From Meconema thalassinum (taxonomy: Eukaryota; Arthropoda; Insecta; Orthoptera; Tettigoniidae), in NCBI GenBank assembly GCA_946902985.2, contig OX336389.2, forward strand, positions 124,779,572-124,843,571: a stretch of 64,000 nucleotides of DNA, in the 5' to 3' direction. Both the position numbers and the translations under genes were made by a program. Position 1 is the stretch's first letter, and every line of letters starts with the position of its first letter. Shown one piece after another: positions 32,380-44,011 of the stretch. The notes under the pieces are model-generated. The model saw nothing but the letters and a program-made list of their open reading frames with translations. It ran no database searches and was not told the DNA's origin.

Positions 32380-35300
32380 TGAGGCCGTCACAGGAGCTGC
32401 CAGGATAGCCAAAAACCGCAATGACTTCCCTAACATCTCATCCGTCGGACCTAACTGCCGTGAAGATCAGGTGAACTTCCTAATATGCCAAGTGGCACGA
32501 GAAACTGTAGTCCACGGGGATCGTGGTACATGGTGACGAAGGTCATAGACTGCCTAAGGAAAGGTTCACCTTAAAAACTAGACTGAGAAAAGAAACAACC
32601 AAACTTATGTAAAACACCGTGAAAATTTATTGTAAATTTTACAAACCCCTAGCCTAGTTCGGAGGGTTTCTATCGGCTAATCCGCAAGCTAATAAATAAT
32701 CAAAAATAAAGAGCAGGTCCCTACCTGAGAAGTTACAGTAAACCCTCGCGAAAGATCTGTCTCACAATAATAAAGCAACAACAGCAACACTAGGAAAATG
32801 GTACGACAAAAATCCCTAGGTCAAGTTACAAGATCAAGCTAATATCAGAATTTACATTTAACAGGGTAGCAAAACAAATCTAAGTTAGGATGATACCATC
32901 TCCACATTTACATTTAACGTTAATTCATCTAGCTAAGTCCTATCAATTAATAACAAAATTTACGGCGATGACGTCCGTAATATCAAACAATTACAATCAA
33001 AGCTATGTGATCAGCCATAAAAAACATCTAAAACATTCTTAGGAACTAAGTGCTAGACAGCACACAAAAGGGTAACATAGAGGATTCATACACTTTTACA
33101 TGATTAAATAAATAATAAGAGACCACAGTTTTATTCAAATGCCTGCCTGCACCTTGGTTTACTCTTTGTAAGCCATAGTCATCTAATGTGTGTGATTACG
33201 GTGACGACTGCGTAGTAAAGACTACGTCTAACATCGTATGGCCTGCGCTCCACCAGCTACGAACTCAAGGTTCGAGCAAGCTTCATTCATAACAAAAAGT
33301 GTCAGCTGGTCTAAAGTCATTTCCCCCAGGAAATACCTTCATTAGCACTGCTATGTCAGCAGGTTCCAAATGCAAATGAACAAGGTTAAACAGAAAGGAT
33401 TCGTTAGTTAGCTTTTGTTTATCAAAATTATGCGTTTTATTATTAAGATGTCGGTTTAGGTTATCGTTGGTTTATGGCGAATAATACTGACAAGCCTGGG
33501 CACGGAGCGTCTCCCTGAGATCATCCCTGCCAAAAAGCCTCGACTCAAAAGTCGGAATACAATCAACGAGCAATAACAATTCGGACACACAATAACACAA
33601 GTTATCAGCGGCGCACAGCTCGCGTTCAATAACTCTGGGACGGGCCTGGACACAATCAGTTACCCTCCCTAAATATCTGGTCTACGGGAACAGTCCCGGA
33701 CATGGTACACGAAAATACCTTCATACATGAAAAACCTCCCTTACGGGGCTAGCCTACAACGTACTATAGAAAACCTGACATAACTGTACTCGTCGAAACA
33801 ACGGTACACGCAACAGCGTTTAACTAACAAATGACATTCTACAGAACATATGATCAGATACAAGAATGGACACTGGGTTCCATAAGCTATAATTGCAATG
33901 AAAGGGAAAGTGAATGCTAAAAGCATTCTATCCTATGTTAATATCAGTCCGTCTCACTTAGAAGCATGCGCTCTCACACGGGCGCTGTGTCACAAACCTG
34001 TTCGTGTCGCCTCAGGCTACAAGATTCCTGCGCTGTATGACACAACACACTAACTAGGCCGGCAATTTAAGCAAGATAATAACTGTAAAACTGGCCTCAT
34101 AAAAATACCTTTACCATAGGTTATAAACCTCGAAGAATATGTGCATAAAAAGCAATCTGAATACAATCATATAACTCTGTCTTTCACATCAAAGACGTTT
34201 AAAAGGTAGCAATGTTACTAATTGCTGGAGCTCTCTGCTCTAAAAGATAAAATACTCTTCAGTAGTTGCTTGTATCAAATATCAAATAAACACGTGTCAT
34301 CACACATGACACTAACAAAATAATAATTGTGGCGCAAATACCACTCTCTGCTGGATCTGCTTAATGATACGTTGGGGACTGAGTTCGATGCTAGACAACA
34401 ACGAAACATCCCTATTACTTATAAGGTCTACACTTGACCTGGATGGCTTCTGAGCTCATCTCAAATGAAATATAATGCAGGTACAAAACTGGTAATTACA
34501 GTCGATTACCCAAATGATACGACTACTCTAACGAAGTCAGGGGTATAACATAGACTGGCTGCAAAAAGTGCAGTTAAAGAAACATGACTATGGCATCTGA
34601 TTGCCATAACTAGAGTCTGTAAAGACTTGAAAAATCACCCCAGATAGGGTTAAACAAAGTAGCCTCAAAATGACTACAGTCACGTTTAGCAATAGACAGA
34701 AATTGGCGTCCTACGACGTCCATCAAGCTGCACCAGGGTTGACCAAAATGTCAGACCCAAGGGTGGCTCACAATCACTGCAAATAAATGACATCTAATTA
34801 GACTAATTACATTCCCTACCTATGAAATGGCTGTCACTAAGTTCGGTTGGTTCACAAACTACACTAATCTAACTATACCACCAGAAACTAGAACAAGGAA
34901 GGGTGTACAAAACTCACGATATGAAGGAGCCCACACTTAGCTCTCTGTCCAACAACAATGGTTGAACAAAAGCACCTCTGGCTTTCAGGATTGGCATCGT
35001 CCTCATCAGAACTTCCATCTGGGCTCTCCCAAAAACCAGGGTTCAGTCTGTCCCTGTAGTTGACCTCGTGAATGGACTGGACATGCCTAGGAAAGGCATC
35101 CTCGGTTCCTTCCTTCTCGTTCGATGTTCTAGATGTTCCACAATCATGCTGGTCCCATCCGAGACATCTCCCTCATACCATAATGGTATTAGCCCATGGT
35201 CTCGGCCTCGAACATGGTGTTGAAAAAGTTGACCACGTGGGCGGTAGAATAAGACTTGTAGTAGTTCATTATTATCACTTGAAAATTACAGTATTCGTCG

Positions 35301-36184
35301 TAGATATCACAGGCTTTAATCATATAACTGGTAACACAGCCTCTACACTTTGCAGATGTAAATGATAAAAGGCCATGCACTGTTCTGCGGTTCCACACGT
35401 GTACAGACGCTACTTTTTCTATCACGTGGCATCCGTGAAATGGGCGTCGTTTTATTATAAATAAATTCACCGTAGCAATTTCTATATAATGTACATGTAA
35501 TATCACACTTGTTCAAAGTAATAATTTCACATTTACCTGTATATTTTCGCACCAGGCTCTCGGCCCTCCACAAACACGTGGGTGTAAAAATGTGGTGCTA
35601 CAGAAATGTCGTAAATTTCACAATACTTGCCAAATAATCCACTTTTCAATTCTTGTTGATCACTGCACATCAACAACAGTGATTCGTAGTGTATTTGTGC
35701 TCGATGGCACCTGATAATGATTTCCACGCTAAACAGCGGATATTTGCCACTTCTAACACGACGGATATAATTACACGCCTACACAGGGCGGATTCTCCAG
35801 ACGTAGTGCAAGGAACTGCGTTCCTCGTGGAAGCAAGTCGTCAAACTAAGTCGTTGAGCGACTACTTACATTCCTATTTGCGTATCTGCAATGATATTAC
35901 CTTACCTTAAAGTGAAAAAAACATTCTCCAAAATGTTTCAATAATACTGAATGACGAAATGGAATATTCTGAGTCTCGTAGAAAGATAAAATTGATTAAT
36001 AAGACCTCAGATAAATAATTAGCAGACTTCACCAAAGTCAAAAGTGCGATTCTCCGCTACTTCAAAGAGAATTGTATGAGCTCTCAGCTTCTCGTAGCTT
36101 TCTGGGTGTGTTCAAAGGTAGTACATCCCATCATAAATGTGCTGTCATGAAAAATATCACATGAACCTTAGCTCAGCGGGTTCA
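32380..36184 (-). repeat. Inner element 5' LTR (3,805 bp)
   Basis: Plus-strand limits are TGAGGCCGTC and GCGGGTTCA. It should hold promoter and polyadenylation signals, but I cannot place the transcription start from sequence alone. Pairs with 22318-26082. Confidence 0.95.
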
Positions 36185-36188
36185 ATAC

Positions 36189-36900
36189 ATAGGTGAAATT
36201 AGCTTAGATGAGGAAAAGCAGTTAGCGAAGATAGTAGGAGAAAGCTTAGTAGAGTTGGTAGAGACGGTGGAGGATTGTGAAATAGCAGTATTTAGAGACG
36301 AGTGTAGATGAAATTAGGACAGACATAGGTGAAAATAGTTTAGATGAGGGAGAGCAGTCAGTGGAGGTAGCAGAGATGATAGGTGAAAGCAGGATACCTC
36401 TAGAAGAGATTATAGAAGGTAGTGAGAAAGAGGAGAAACAGAAGATATTAAGAAATGAATTAATAGAAAAAGACATAATTATTGAACAAGAAAATCAGAA
36501 GACTGAGATAAGGAATCTCAAGAATAGGAAGAAATAGCACAAGCAAAGCAAGATGTTGGAGGAAATGGTAGAGAGAGATAGTGGAGAAACGAAGGGAAGG
36601 GATGCAGGAAGAACTTTTATAAGTAAAATGAAAGAGAAAAGGATTAAGTTGATAGAGGAACGGGAAAATGGGATGAAAGAGAGAGAGAAAGATTATGAGG
36701 TGCAGTGGCATGCCATAGAAGGTAGAATAGGGGAAGTGATAGGCGGAAAGGCGAAATACAGCGTTACGATTAATACATATATTACGGAGGAGGAAGAAAC
36801 TATTGTTATGAGGAAAGAGGAAAGTATAACTATACATAAATATAGAAGCGGAGATGAAGGTGATAAGAACTTAAAAATGCCAGATAGAGTAGTTATGTAA
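36189..36900 (+). pseudogene. Outer element gag-like gene, 3' part
   Basis: Continues the 141-bp repeat with units at 36207 and 36343. The spacing of the last pair is 136 bp, so a 5-bp deletion near 36280 (GAAATAGCAG in place of GAAGTAGATGTGCAG) breaks the frame. Further on, a TAG at about 36535-36537 lies before MLEEMVERDSGETKG. The rest is highly charged (KMKEKRIKLIEERENGMKERE), probably helical, ending at 36900. No known domain was recognised. Confidence 0.65.
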
Positions 36901-36966
36901 GTCGGTATTACTATTTTGAGCGAACCGTATGACTAAATATCCGTAATGATTTATTAAGTGAATTTA

Positions 36967-37340
36967 TGGAGGTATCTAAAGAACCTACCGTTATTAATTT
37001 TTACTCAGTCGAAAAATTACAAGTGTTAGGGGCGTGTATCGATACACTTTTTGATAGTGGCTGTCAGGTTTTCTGCATCAGTGTAGCATTTTATAATAAT
37101 AGGAAGGAACATGGTATAAAAAATATAGGAAATTCCAATTAGAACTACTATTGTGTTAACTGCGGCGGGAAAGGTAACCCACATAATTTCTAAACAAGTG
37201 GTTGGAGAAATTTTAAAAGGAAGGTAAGATTGGAACACAGGTATGTTTATTGATTCCAAATCTGGTATATTCATTAATTAGGGGTTCTAAATGGATGTCG
37301 CAACATTCTGTCCAGCTAAGTTATAAGGAGGGTAGTGTTA
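36967..37340 (+). pseudogene. Outer element aspartic protease remnant
   Basis: Translation from ATG at 36967 contains IDTLFDSGCQVFCIS, a retropepsin active-site region (usually LxDTG/SGxQxSxIS). After a stop at about 37137, other frames continue with TAAGKVTHIISKQVVGEI and then LLIPNLVYSLIRGSKWM, which is the second half of the same fold (normally FLIIPxLxxxxILGxDWL). There are at least three lesions in about 370 bp. Confidence 0.75.
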
Positions 37341-37719
37341 AAATCAGATGAATGGGTGGAGATGTGATCATGTCATTTAATAATTGAAGTAAGTTATATG
37401 GTGGTTCTAAGAATATATGTACGCTTGAGGAGGTATTAATGACTATAGGAGTCGATATTTGTAGTGAGGTTAGTGGTGAGATTGCTGGGGTATCTCTTGA
37501 GAGGGAACCTTGTGTTTTTTACATTTTTAGGCAGTATGATGACGAAGGATTATCTAGAGGATTCCTTGCGTGAGGCTGCATTACAGAGTGCGTTAGTGTG
37601 TGATCGTGTGGATCGATTGTTGGAGGTGTTGTAAGAGAATTAGTATATATTTGAGAACCGTATTGGATTAGCTAATTGCTACGAACATTCATTATATGTA
37701 CATGATCGCAGTATTCTTG

Positions 37720-37930
37720 TAGGTCATCGCTACCCCGTGCCTTACAAATTTCAGGAAGCTGTGAGTAGGCAGATTGAAAGCATGTTGCAGGATAAAATTA
37801 TAGAACCCTATATTAGCCCATATATTAATTCGTTAAGGGTAGTTCCCAAGTCAGAAAGGAAAGTAAAGCTATATTTTGATGCCCGTAATTTAATTAGGCA
37901 GATTTTGTGAACAGTTAATATTTCAGTAGA
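37720..37930 (+). pseudogene. Outer element reverse transcriptase N-terminal remnant
   Basis: PVPYKFQEAVSRQIESML, DKIIEPYISPYIN and VVPKSERKVKLYFDARNL correspond in order to the first RT motifs of Ty3/gypsy elements. A TGA follows at about 37907 and the similarity ends. The catalytic YxDD region, RNase H and integrase are absent, replaced by the minisatellite. Confidence 0.8.
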
Positions 37931-37984
37931 TAGGATGGTTAATAAAAGGATATAAAGGTAAGTGATTTTTTTGTAGTGGTGAAA

Positions 37985-39515
37985 TTAAATTTTATTGGTC
38001 ATACGGATTCCGCGAAAGAAAGGTAATCTTGAGTAGAAAGAAGTGTAATTTTGAGAAATAAAGTAAGTGAATACGGATTTCGCGAAAGAAAGGTAATCTA
38101 GAGTAGAAAGAAAGATAATTTTGAGAGAGAAAGGTGAGTAAATACGGACTCCGCGAAAGAAAGGTAATCTGAAGTAGAAAGAAGTGTAATTTTGAGAAAT
38201 AAGGTGAATATCTACAGGTGATTAAGATGTGTAATCTTGAGTAGAAAGACGTGTAATTTTGAGAAATAAAGTGAGTGAATACGGATTCCGCGAAAGAAAG
38301 GTAATCATGAGTAGAAAGAAGTGTAATTTTGAGAAATAAAGTAAGTGAATACGGATTCCGCGAAAGAAAGGTAATTTTAAGTAGAAAGAAGTGTAATTTT
38401 GAGAAATAAAGTGAGTGAATACGGATTCCGCGAAAGAAAGGTAATCTTGAGTAGAAAGAAGTGTAATTTTGAGAAATAAAGTAAGTGAATACGGATTTCG
38501 GGAAAGAAAGGTAATCTAGAGTAGAAAGAAAGGTAATTTTGAGAGAGAAAGGTGAGTAAATACGGACTCCGCGAAAGAAAGGTAATCTGAAGTAGAAAGA
38601 AGTGTAATTTTGAGAAATAAGGTGAATATCTACAGGTGATTAAGATGTGTAATCTTGAGTAGAAAGACGTGTAATTTTGAGAAATAAAGTGAGTGAATAC
38701 GGATTCCGTGAAAGAAAGGTAATCATGAGTAGAAAGAAGTGTAATTTTGAGAAATAAAGTAAGTGAATACGGATTCCGCGAAAGAAAGGTAATTTTAAGT
38801 AGAAAGAAGTGTAATTTTGAGAAATAAAGTGAGTGAATACGGATTCCGCGAAAGAAAGGTAATCTGAAGTAGAAAGAAGTGTAATTTTAAGAAATAAGGT
38901 GAGTAATTACGGGTGATAAAGAAAGGTAATCTGAAGTAGAAAGAAGTGTAATTTTGAGAAATAAGGTGAGTAATTACGGGTGATAAAGAAAGGTAATCTT
39001 AAGTAGAAAGAAGTGTAGTTTTGAGAAATAAGGTGAGTAACTACGGGCGATAAAGAGGTGTAATCTTGAATAGAAAGAAGTATAATTTTGAGAAATAAGG
39101 TGAGTAATTACGGGTGATAAAGAAAGGTAATCTTAAGTAGAAAGAAGTGTAATTTTAAGAAATAAGGTGAGTAATTACGGGTGATAAAGAAAGGTAATCT
39201 GAAGTAGAAAGAAGTGTAATTTTGAGAAATAAGGTGAGTAATTACGGGTGATAAAGAAAGGTAATCTTAAGTAGAAAGAAGTGTAGTTTTGAGAAATAAG
39301 GTGAGTAACTACGGGCGATAAAGAGGTGTAATCTTGAATAGAAAGAAGTATAATTTTGAGAAATAAGGTGAGTATTTACAGGTGATTAAGTGGTGTAATC
39401 TTAGGTAGAATGGAGTGTAATCGTGAGAAATAAGGGGATCTTGAGTAGAAAGGACTGTAATTGTGAGAAATAAGGCGAGTAACTACGGTTAAAAAGGTGA
39501 GAAACTTAGGTCAAA
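37985..39515 (+). repeat. ~67-70-bp minisatellite with two higher-order periods
   Basis: About 22 units, each with GAAAGGTAATCTTGAGTAGA-like and GTGTAATTTTGAGAAATAA phrases. In the first part the units are ~70 bp with ATACGGATTCCGCGAAAG, and a block of six repeats with period about 418 bp (38001 and 38419). In the second part the units are 67 bp with ATTACGGGTGATAAAG, and a block of four repeats with period about 267 bp (38906 and 39173). No long ORF. It fills the pol position of the outer element. Confidence 0.95.
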
Positions 39516-40395
39516 AAGGTGAGTAATTAGACGATGCAGTAAAACGATTATGCGGGACCTCTAATGTAAGATCCTTAAGGAAATATGTATCATGAGTAAT
39601 AGAAGTATAACTGATGGTAAGTAAGGAAAGTCGCTTAATATTAAGTGAATGATTGTGGTCTGAACGAGCAAGTAATGGCGAAGTGATGCACAAACATATG
39701 ATATTGTGTGTCTTGGAGAGCACAGAGGAAATATAAAGCGTATTTTGTCGGCTATAAGCTTGTGTATTTGAGTGTGGGGTAAATTAGCGCACTACATTTG
39801 CACTGAAAGATGTTGCCTTAGGTAATATAAGGTATTAAGTTTCATTTTTTTCTATAATATGCCTGTGTTACTAGATACATATAATTCCTGAGAGACTGGA
39901 GTAGATCTGGTTATTCGCATCACATACCAATTGTTGTGAAGTGATTAAGTGAATTGATCAATTGGCAGTCCCACAAACTTGCCATAGTGTATTCAGTTCG
40001 ACACCAGGCTGAAAATTGAATTCTACGTCCTCAAGATATAAGCAAAGGTGTATACCATCCAAATATACATAAGTGCAACGATGACTTATGTCAAAAAAAA
40101 AGAATATAAAAGTGAAGGGTATTTTGATGTACATTGTTTACAGGTCGCTTTAATTATGTAAAGAAGAAAGAAAAAAGACATTATGAACAGTGAAAGACTG
40201 GAATGATGAGATTTTTTTTAAGATATTAAACTTAAAGGGTATAATTCTTTTTATGTTGGTAATTGCTTTGAAGAGTATAATATTGTCGATGTTTGTAATT
40301 TCTTTGTAGGGTATAATATTTCATATTTGTACAAGTGTTGAAGAGAAGTATGGTGATATGATTTTTGACATATACCATAATTCTCTGGGGCGAAT
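39516..40395 (+). other. Outer element 3' non-coding region
   Basis: No conserved ORF. GGGGCGAAT just before the 3' LTR may be a weak polypurine tract. Confidence 0.5.
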
Positions 40396-42257
40396 TGTGA
40401 TGGTCCCAATTTGTGACCAGAATGAAATAATTTTATTATTATTATTATTATTATTATGAAGCCTCCGTGGCTTAGGCGGCAGCACGCCGGCCTCTCATCG
40501 CTGGGTCCGTGGTTCAAATCCCGGTCACTCCATGTGAGATCTGTGCTGGACAAAGCGGAGGCAGACAGGTTTTTCTCCGGGTGCTCCGGTTTTTCCTGTC
40601 AAAATTTCATTCCAGCAACACTCTCCACTATCATTTCATTTCATCTGTCATTCATTTAATCATTGCCCCAGAGGAGTGCGTCAGGCCTCGGCAGCCGGCA
40701 CAGTTCATATCCTCGCCGCTAGATGGGGGCTTCATTCATTCCATTCCTGACCCTGTCGGAGACTGGAAGCAGGCTGTGGATTTTCATTTTCATTTCATTA
40801 TTATTATTATTATCAATATTTTTTAAGTTTACATTTTACCTTTTATTCGTTATTATGTTAACTAATATGTTTATATCTATTATTATGCGGTAATGTAGAA
40901 TATTATGGCAATTGAAAGGACATGGAGCGATACACATTATATTAGACGCTTGACTGAATATTATTTCTGAAGAAAATACGAACAAGAGAAGAAGAGGGTG
41001 TTCGCGGAAGGCCGGCTTATCCACCGCTTCCTGGTAACGACTTGAATAGACACTTATGTCTTTCACATCAAGTATTCTACCAGTATAAAAATCATACTAA
41101 GACCGGATTCTTTGAAGACTCGCCATTGACAATGCTGGACCTGTGAATGAGTCCTTTGCAACTGTATACAAAAGGTGGGCTGGACCTCCCGAGAAATGTT
41201 ACAAAGAAGTATTGTCATTATTGATATGTTAAAGACGGGCTAATATTGCCTAGCGACTTCAGAAGAGGGGATAGACGCGTGCCTTACCTGAGAACGTTAT
41301 ATATATGACGGCCGCCCAAAGGTGATTATTATTATTGAATTGCTGGAGGAGACGGAATGGTGCTGTTGGGAGAAGAAGAGTAGAACTTGTAGCGAGATGG
41401 AGGTGGAAATTAACATTCATCTGTAACGCAGTGCTAAACTAGACAGTTGACTATTTAAGTATGTGAATTTGATAAGACATTCTGTCTCATCAAACTGTGA
41501 CATGGTTGTGTACGAGGCTATTGTCACAGGGATGATTTTTGGAATTTATTCCGTCATCCACATATAAATTCATTACGTTGAGGAAGATCAGGGCCATCAG
41601 GAACTCTCTACGCAACAATCCAACTACAATGATCTTCAATGCGGTGAGCGATTTAAACAGTTTTACTCCAGTCAAATCAGAAGGCTCTCATGCTTATTAA
41701 ATTCAATCGATATTTTATTCAATTAACTCAGTATACTCCAATTTCCAATCAAGACCCATAATACGAGTAAATTCAGTAGATTCTTTAATTTAATTTATTA
41801 TTATTATTATCTTTAGTATTTTATTATTTTTGCACTTGCTGTTTTTATATATTAAATTCATTTTTAAATTCAAATGTTTGACTGGTTTCCTTTAGTAGCT
41901 AGAAATTACTATAAGGCAACACCACACTCCTGAACTAATTATCGAAAGGTTAGATTACGTAAGTTTCACTACGGCTGGAGATAGGAATTTCGCTGCTCTA
42001 CCTCTGTTTAACCGAGGATTAATATATTATTTTGATCATTATATATGAATGGTCTGGCGCCCTGGCAACACATAATACTACACATTATGTATCTTTTAGT
42101 GATGCTGACAACAATACAGATACACTATTAAATTAATACACAATTAAATGTTTCATATTGATCACCCAAAAGTGGGTGACTATTTAATTATTAACCTTTG
42201 CATGTAATCAGTTTATTATTATTATTAGCATTATTCAATTTAAAATAACCCATTACA
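40396..42257 (+). repeat. Outer element 3' LTR with SINE inside
   Basis: Matches 19558-21140 apart from a SINE at 40458-40798 inserted in its (ATT)n tract and the missing 45-bp retroposon. Ends CATTACA, followed by the ATAG duplication. Confidence 0.93.
40458..40798 (+). mobile_element. SINE-A copy 1
   Basis: Head with box A TGGCTTAGGCGG and box B GGTTCAAATCC (about 40512-40522), then CCGGTCACTCCATGTGAGAT. The body has TTTTTCTCCGGGTGCTCCGG, CCGGCACAGTTCATATCC and AGGCTGTGGATTTTCATTTT at the end. Absent from the 5' LTR, so it inserted after the outer element. Confidence 0.9.
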
Positions 42258-42261
42258 ATAG

Positions 42262-43785
42262 TAACGTTACAGCTAAGGAAAAATCTACAGGAGCATAAGG
42301 AAATGTTTTTATTTAAATTTCAATATGTGCATTTAATTGAGGGGCCAGTGAAAAGGGGGCACATGCCACCTGTGCAGTGATGTTGTGATTTTGGTACAGG
42401 AAGACAGCCTATGCCATCTAGTTTCATCGGTAGGAACTTGTAGCACAATGTCATGAGCCCATTCTTTGAAAGTGAGTATTATATTTATTTTATATTTATG
42501 TGCTATTCCTATTACTATCCAACATCAGAGTTCCTTAATTCCCTTCTCCTGACAAAACACACTTTGATGGAATGTGCCTCTTTTCCACTGGGCCCTCAAT
42601 TGTATGCCCAGAAACTGGCATCGATAGGTCATATCGAAACGAGGAGCTCCAAACCAAGGTGGATTTACTTCAACTGAATAACGATGTAATAAATCTATTT
42701 AATTCGTCATGTAAGTTAATGTAAGAAATTGACATATCGCCTTGATATCCCAAAAGGCTCAAATTTATAGGAAACATTATTTTAAGTTAGCACTGCCCTC
42801 TGACATGGTGCCTACGAACTGGAAGCATTTGTTTTCTCCCTCCCGCAAAACGCTAAGAATTTGATCTTCACACTCGAGCCTTGCCTGACATATCTATTGT
42901 GTTCGGTAAACAGAACATTTCAGCTATTGTCCTCGTTCCTTTGTGTCTCTCAATCGTTGATCCTCTTTCAAAAAGTCCATTGCGCCTTCTGATGATTCAC
43001 CTCGCCGCCTCTTCATATTGGTGAGACAAAGCATCACCCCAGAGTGACACCTTGACAACGGAGACAATACCTGGACAAGGCTTATCAGATTTGCCAGCTA
43101 AAAGCAAACGTTAACAGAGACACACACACGACGCCGGCGCTGGCGGTGGCAAGCTTAACAACGCATGACGCTACCAGGGAGTTCCCATATCGTTCAAGAT
43201 GAAGAAAAGTTTCCACAAAGGTTCAAGCGCGTTCAAATGAAAACTCACGTTATACTCATAATCTAGGCCAGGCATCCTCAACCTTCTTGAGACTGTGAGC
43301 ACCATTCTCATTGCACAAAAGATCATCTGCCTAAATTTTTAAAATAAAAATAAATACCTCAGATTCTATTGGACCTATCTGCATAACTTTACTTATCAGC
43401 AATCATTATTACATATATAATATATTATGGTACAAATGCCAAGTTCCTAAGTCTTACAGTTCCTGAAAAATGTATGTAGGTTTACAAAAATGTAGTAGCG
43501 AGGTAACGTGATTTGAAGAGAGCAAGCTGAGGTACGGCGACAGCTTTGGTTTTGGGGCGGGGTAAGTTCCGTTTCCAAAACACCCGCTATGCTTCCTTAA
43601 GAAGTATTTTGAGTCTATTGTCTAATGGAACATTAAATAAATAAATGAATGAATTAATTAAAATAAACCCATGAAGCTAGCTGCAGAGAATTTCCTAATG
43701 TGTGTTAGCTTTTAATTCATGATGAGAGAATTAATTCTGAGCAGGGAGAGATAAATGAAAATGAAAATGGAAATGAAATTGAAAA
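42262..43785. other. Intergenic, nothing recognised
   Basis: The longest stretch without an identified repeat. No convincing ORF, splice pair or RNA gene was seen. It could be single-copy host DNA. Confidence 0.45.
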
Positions 43786-43789
43786 ATTA

Positions 43790-44008
43790 AAAATTAAAAA
43801 TTGAAAATAAAAAATTAAAAATTAAAAATTAAAAATTAAAAATTAAAAATTAAAAATTAAAAATTAAAAATTAAAAATTAAAAATTAAAAATTAAAAATT
43901 AAAAATTAAAAATTAAATATTAAAAATTGAAAATTGAAAATAAAAAAATAAAAAATTAAAAATTGAAAATTGAAAATTAAAAATTAAAAGTTAAAAATTA
44001 TAAATTAA
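43790..44008. repeat. (AAAAATT)n heptamer microsatellite
   Basis: About 25-30 copies of a 7-bp unit with a few variants, interrupted at its right end by the next element, after which AAATTAAAATTAAC resumes. Confidence 0.95.
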
Positions 44009-44011
44009 CAA

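Larger units (their letters stand above)
22318..36184 (-). mobile_element. Inner Ty3/gypsy LTR retrotransposon with ~3.8-kb LTRs
   Basis: The element is 13,867 bp. Its LTRs are at 32380-36184 (5', sense on minus) and 22318-26082 (3'), together over half of the element. The 4-bp duplication ATAC is at 22314-22317 and 36185-36188. The 6.3-kb internal region has a primer site, gag, pol in the order PR-RT-RNaseH-INT, and a polypurine tract. There is no env-like ORF, since integrase ends only 58 bp from the 3' LTR. Domain order and the GPY-type integrase tail place it in Ty3/gypsy. Long LTRs and a Lys primer recall the Osvaldo/Ulysses lineage, but this is only a suggestion. LTR divergence is about 2% by hand count. 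Confidence 0.95.
19558..42257 (+). mobile_element. Outer LTR retrotransposon (interrupted by inner element)
   Basis: Bounded by LTRs at 19558-21140 and 40396-42257, both starting TGTGATGG and ending CATTACA. The flanks carry the duplication ATAG (19554-19557 and 42258-42261). Without the nested 13.9 kb element it would be about 8.8 kb. Inside are a primer site, a gag-like gene with 47-codon repeats, protease and early RT remnants, then a minisatellite in place of the rest of pol. The coding decay is much heavier than the LTR divergence (about 2% by hand count over ~940 bp). This implies it was already defective when it last moved, and so was mobilised in trans. Confidence 0.93.

Noticed and set aside
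37985..39515. CRISPR-like array
   Set aside because: Repeats are contiguous 67-70-bp units without unique spacers, in a eukaryotic retroelement.
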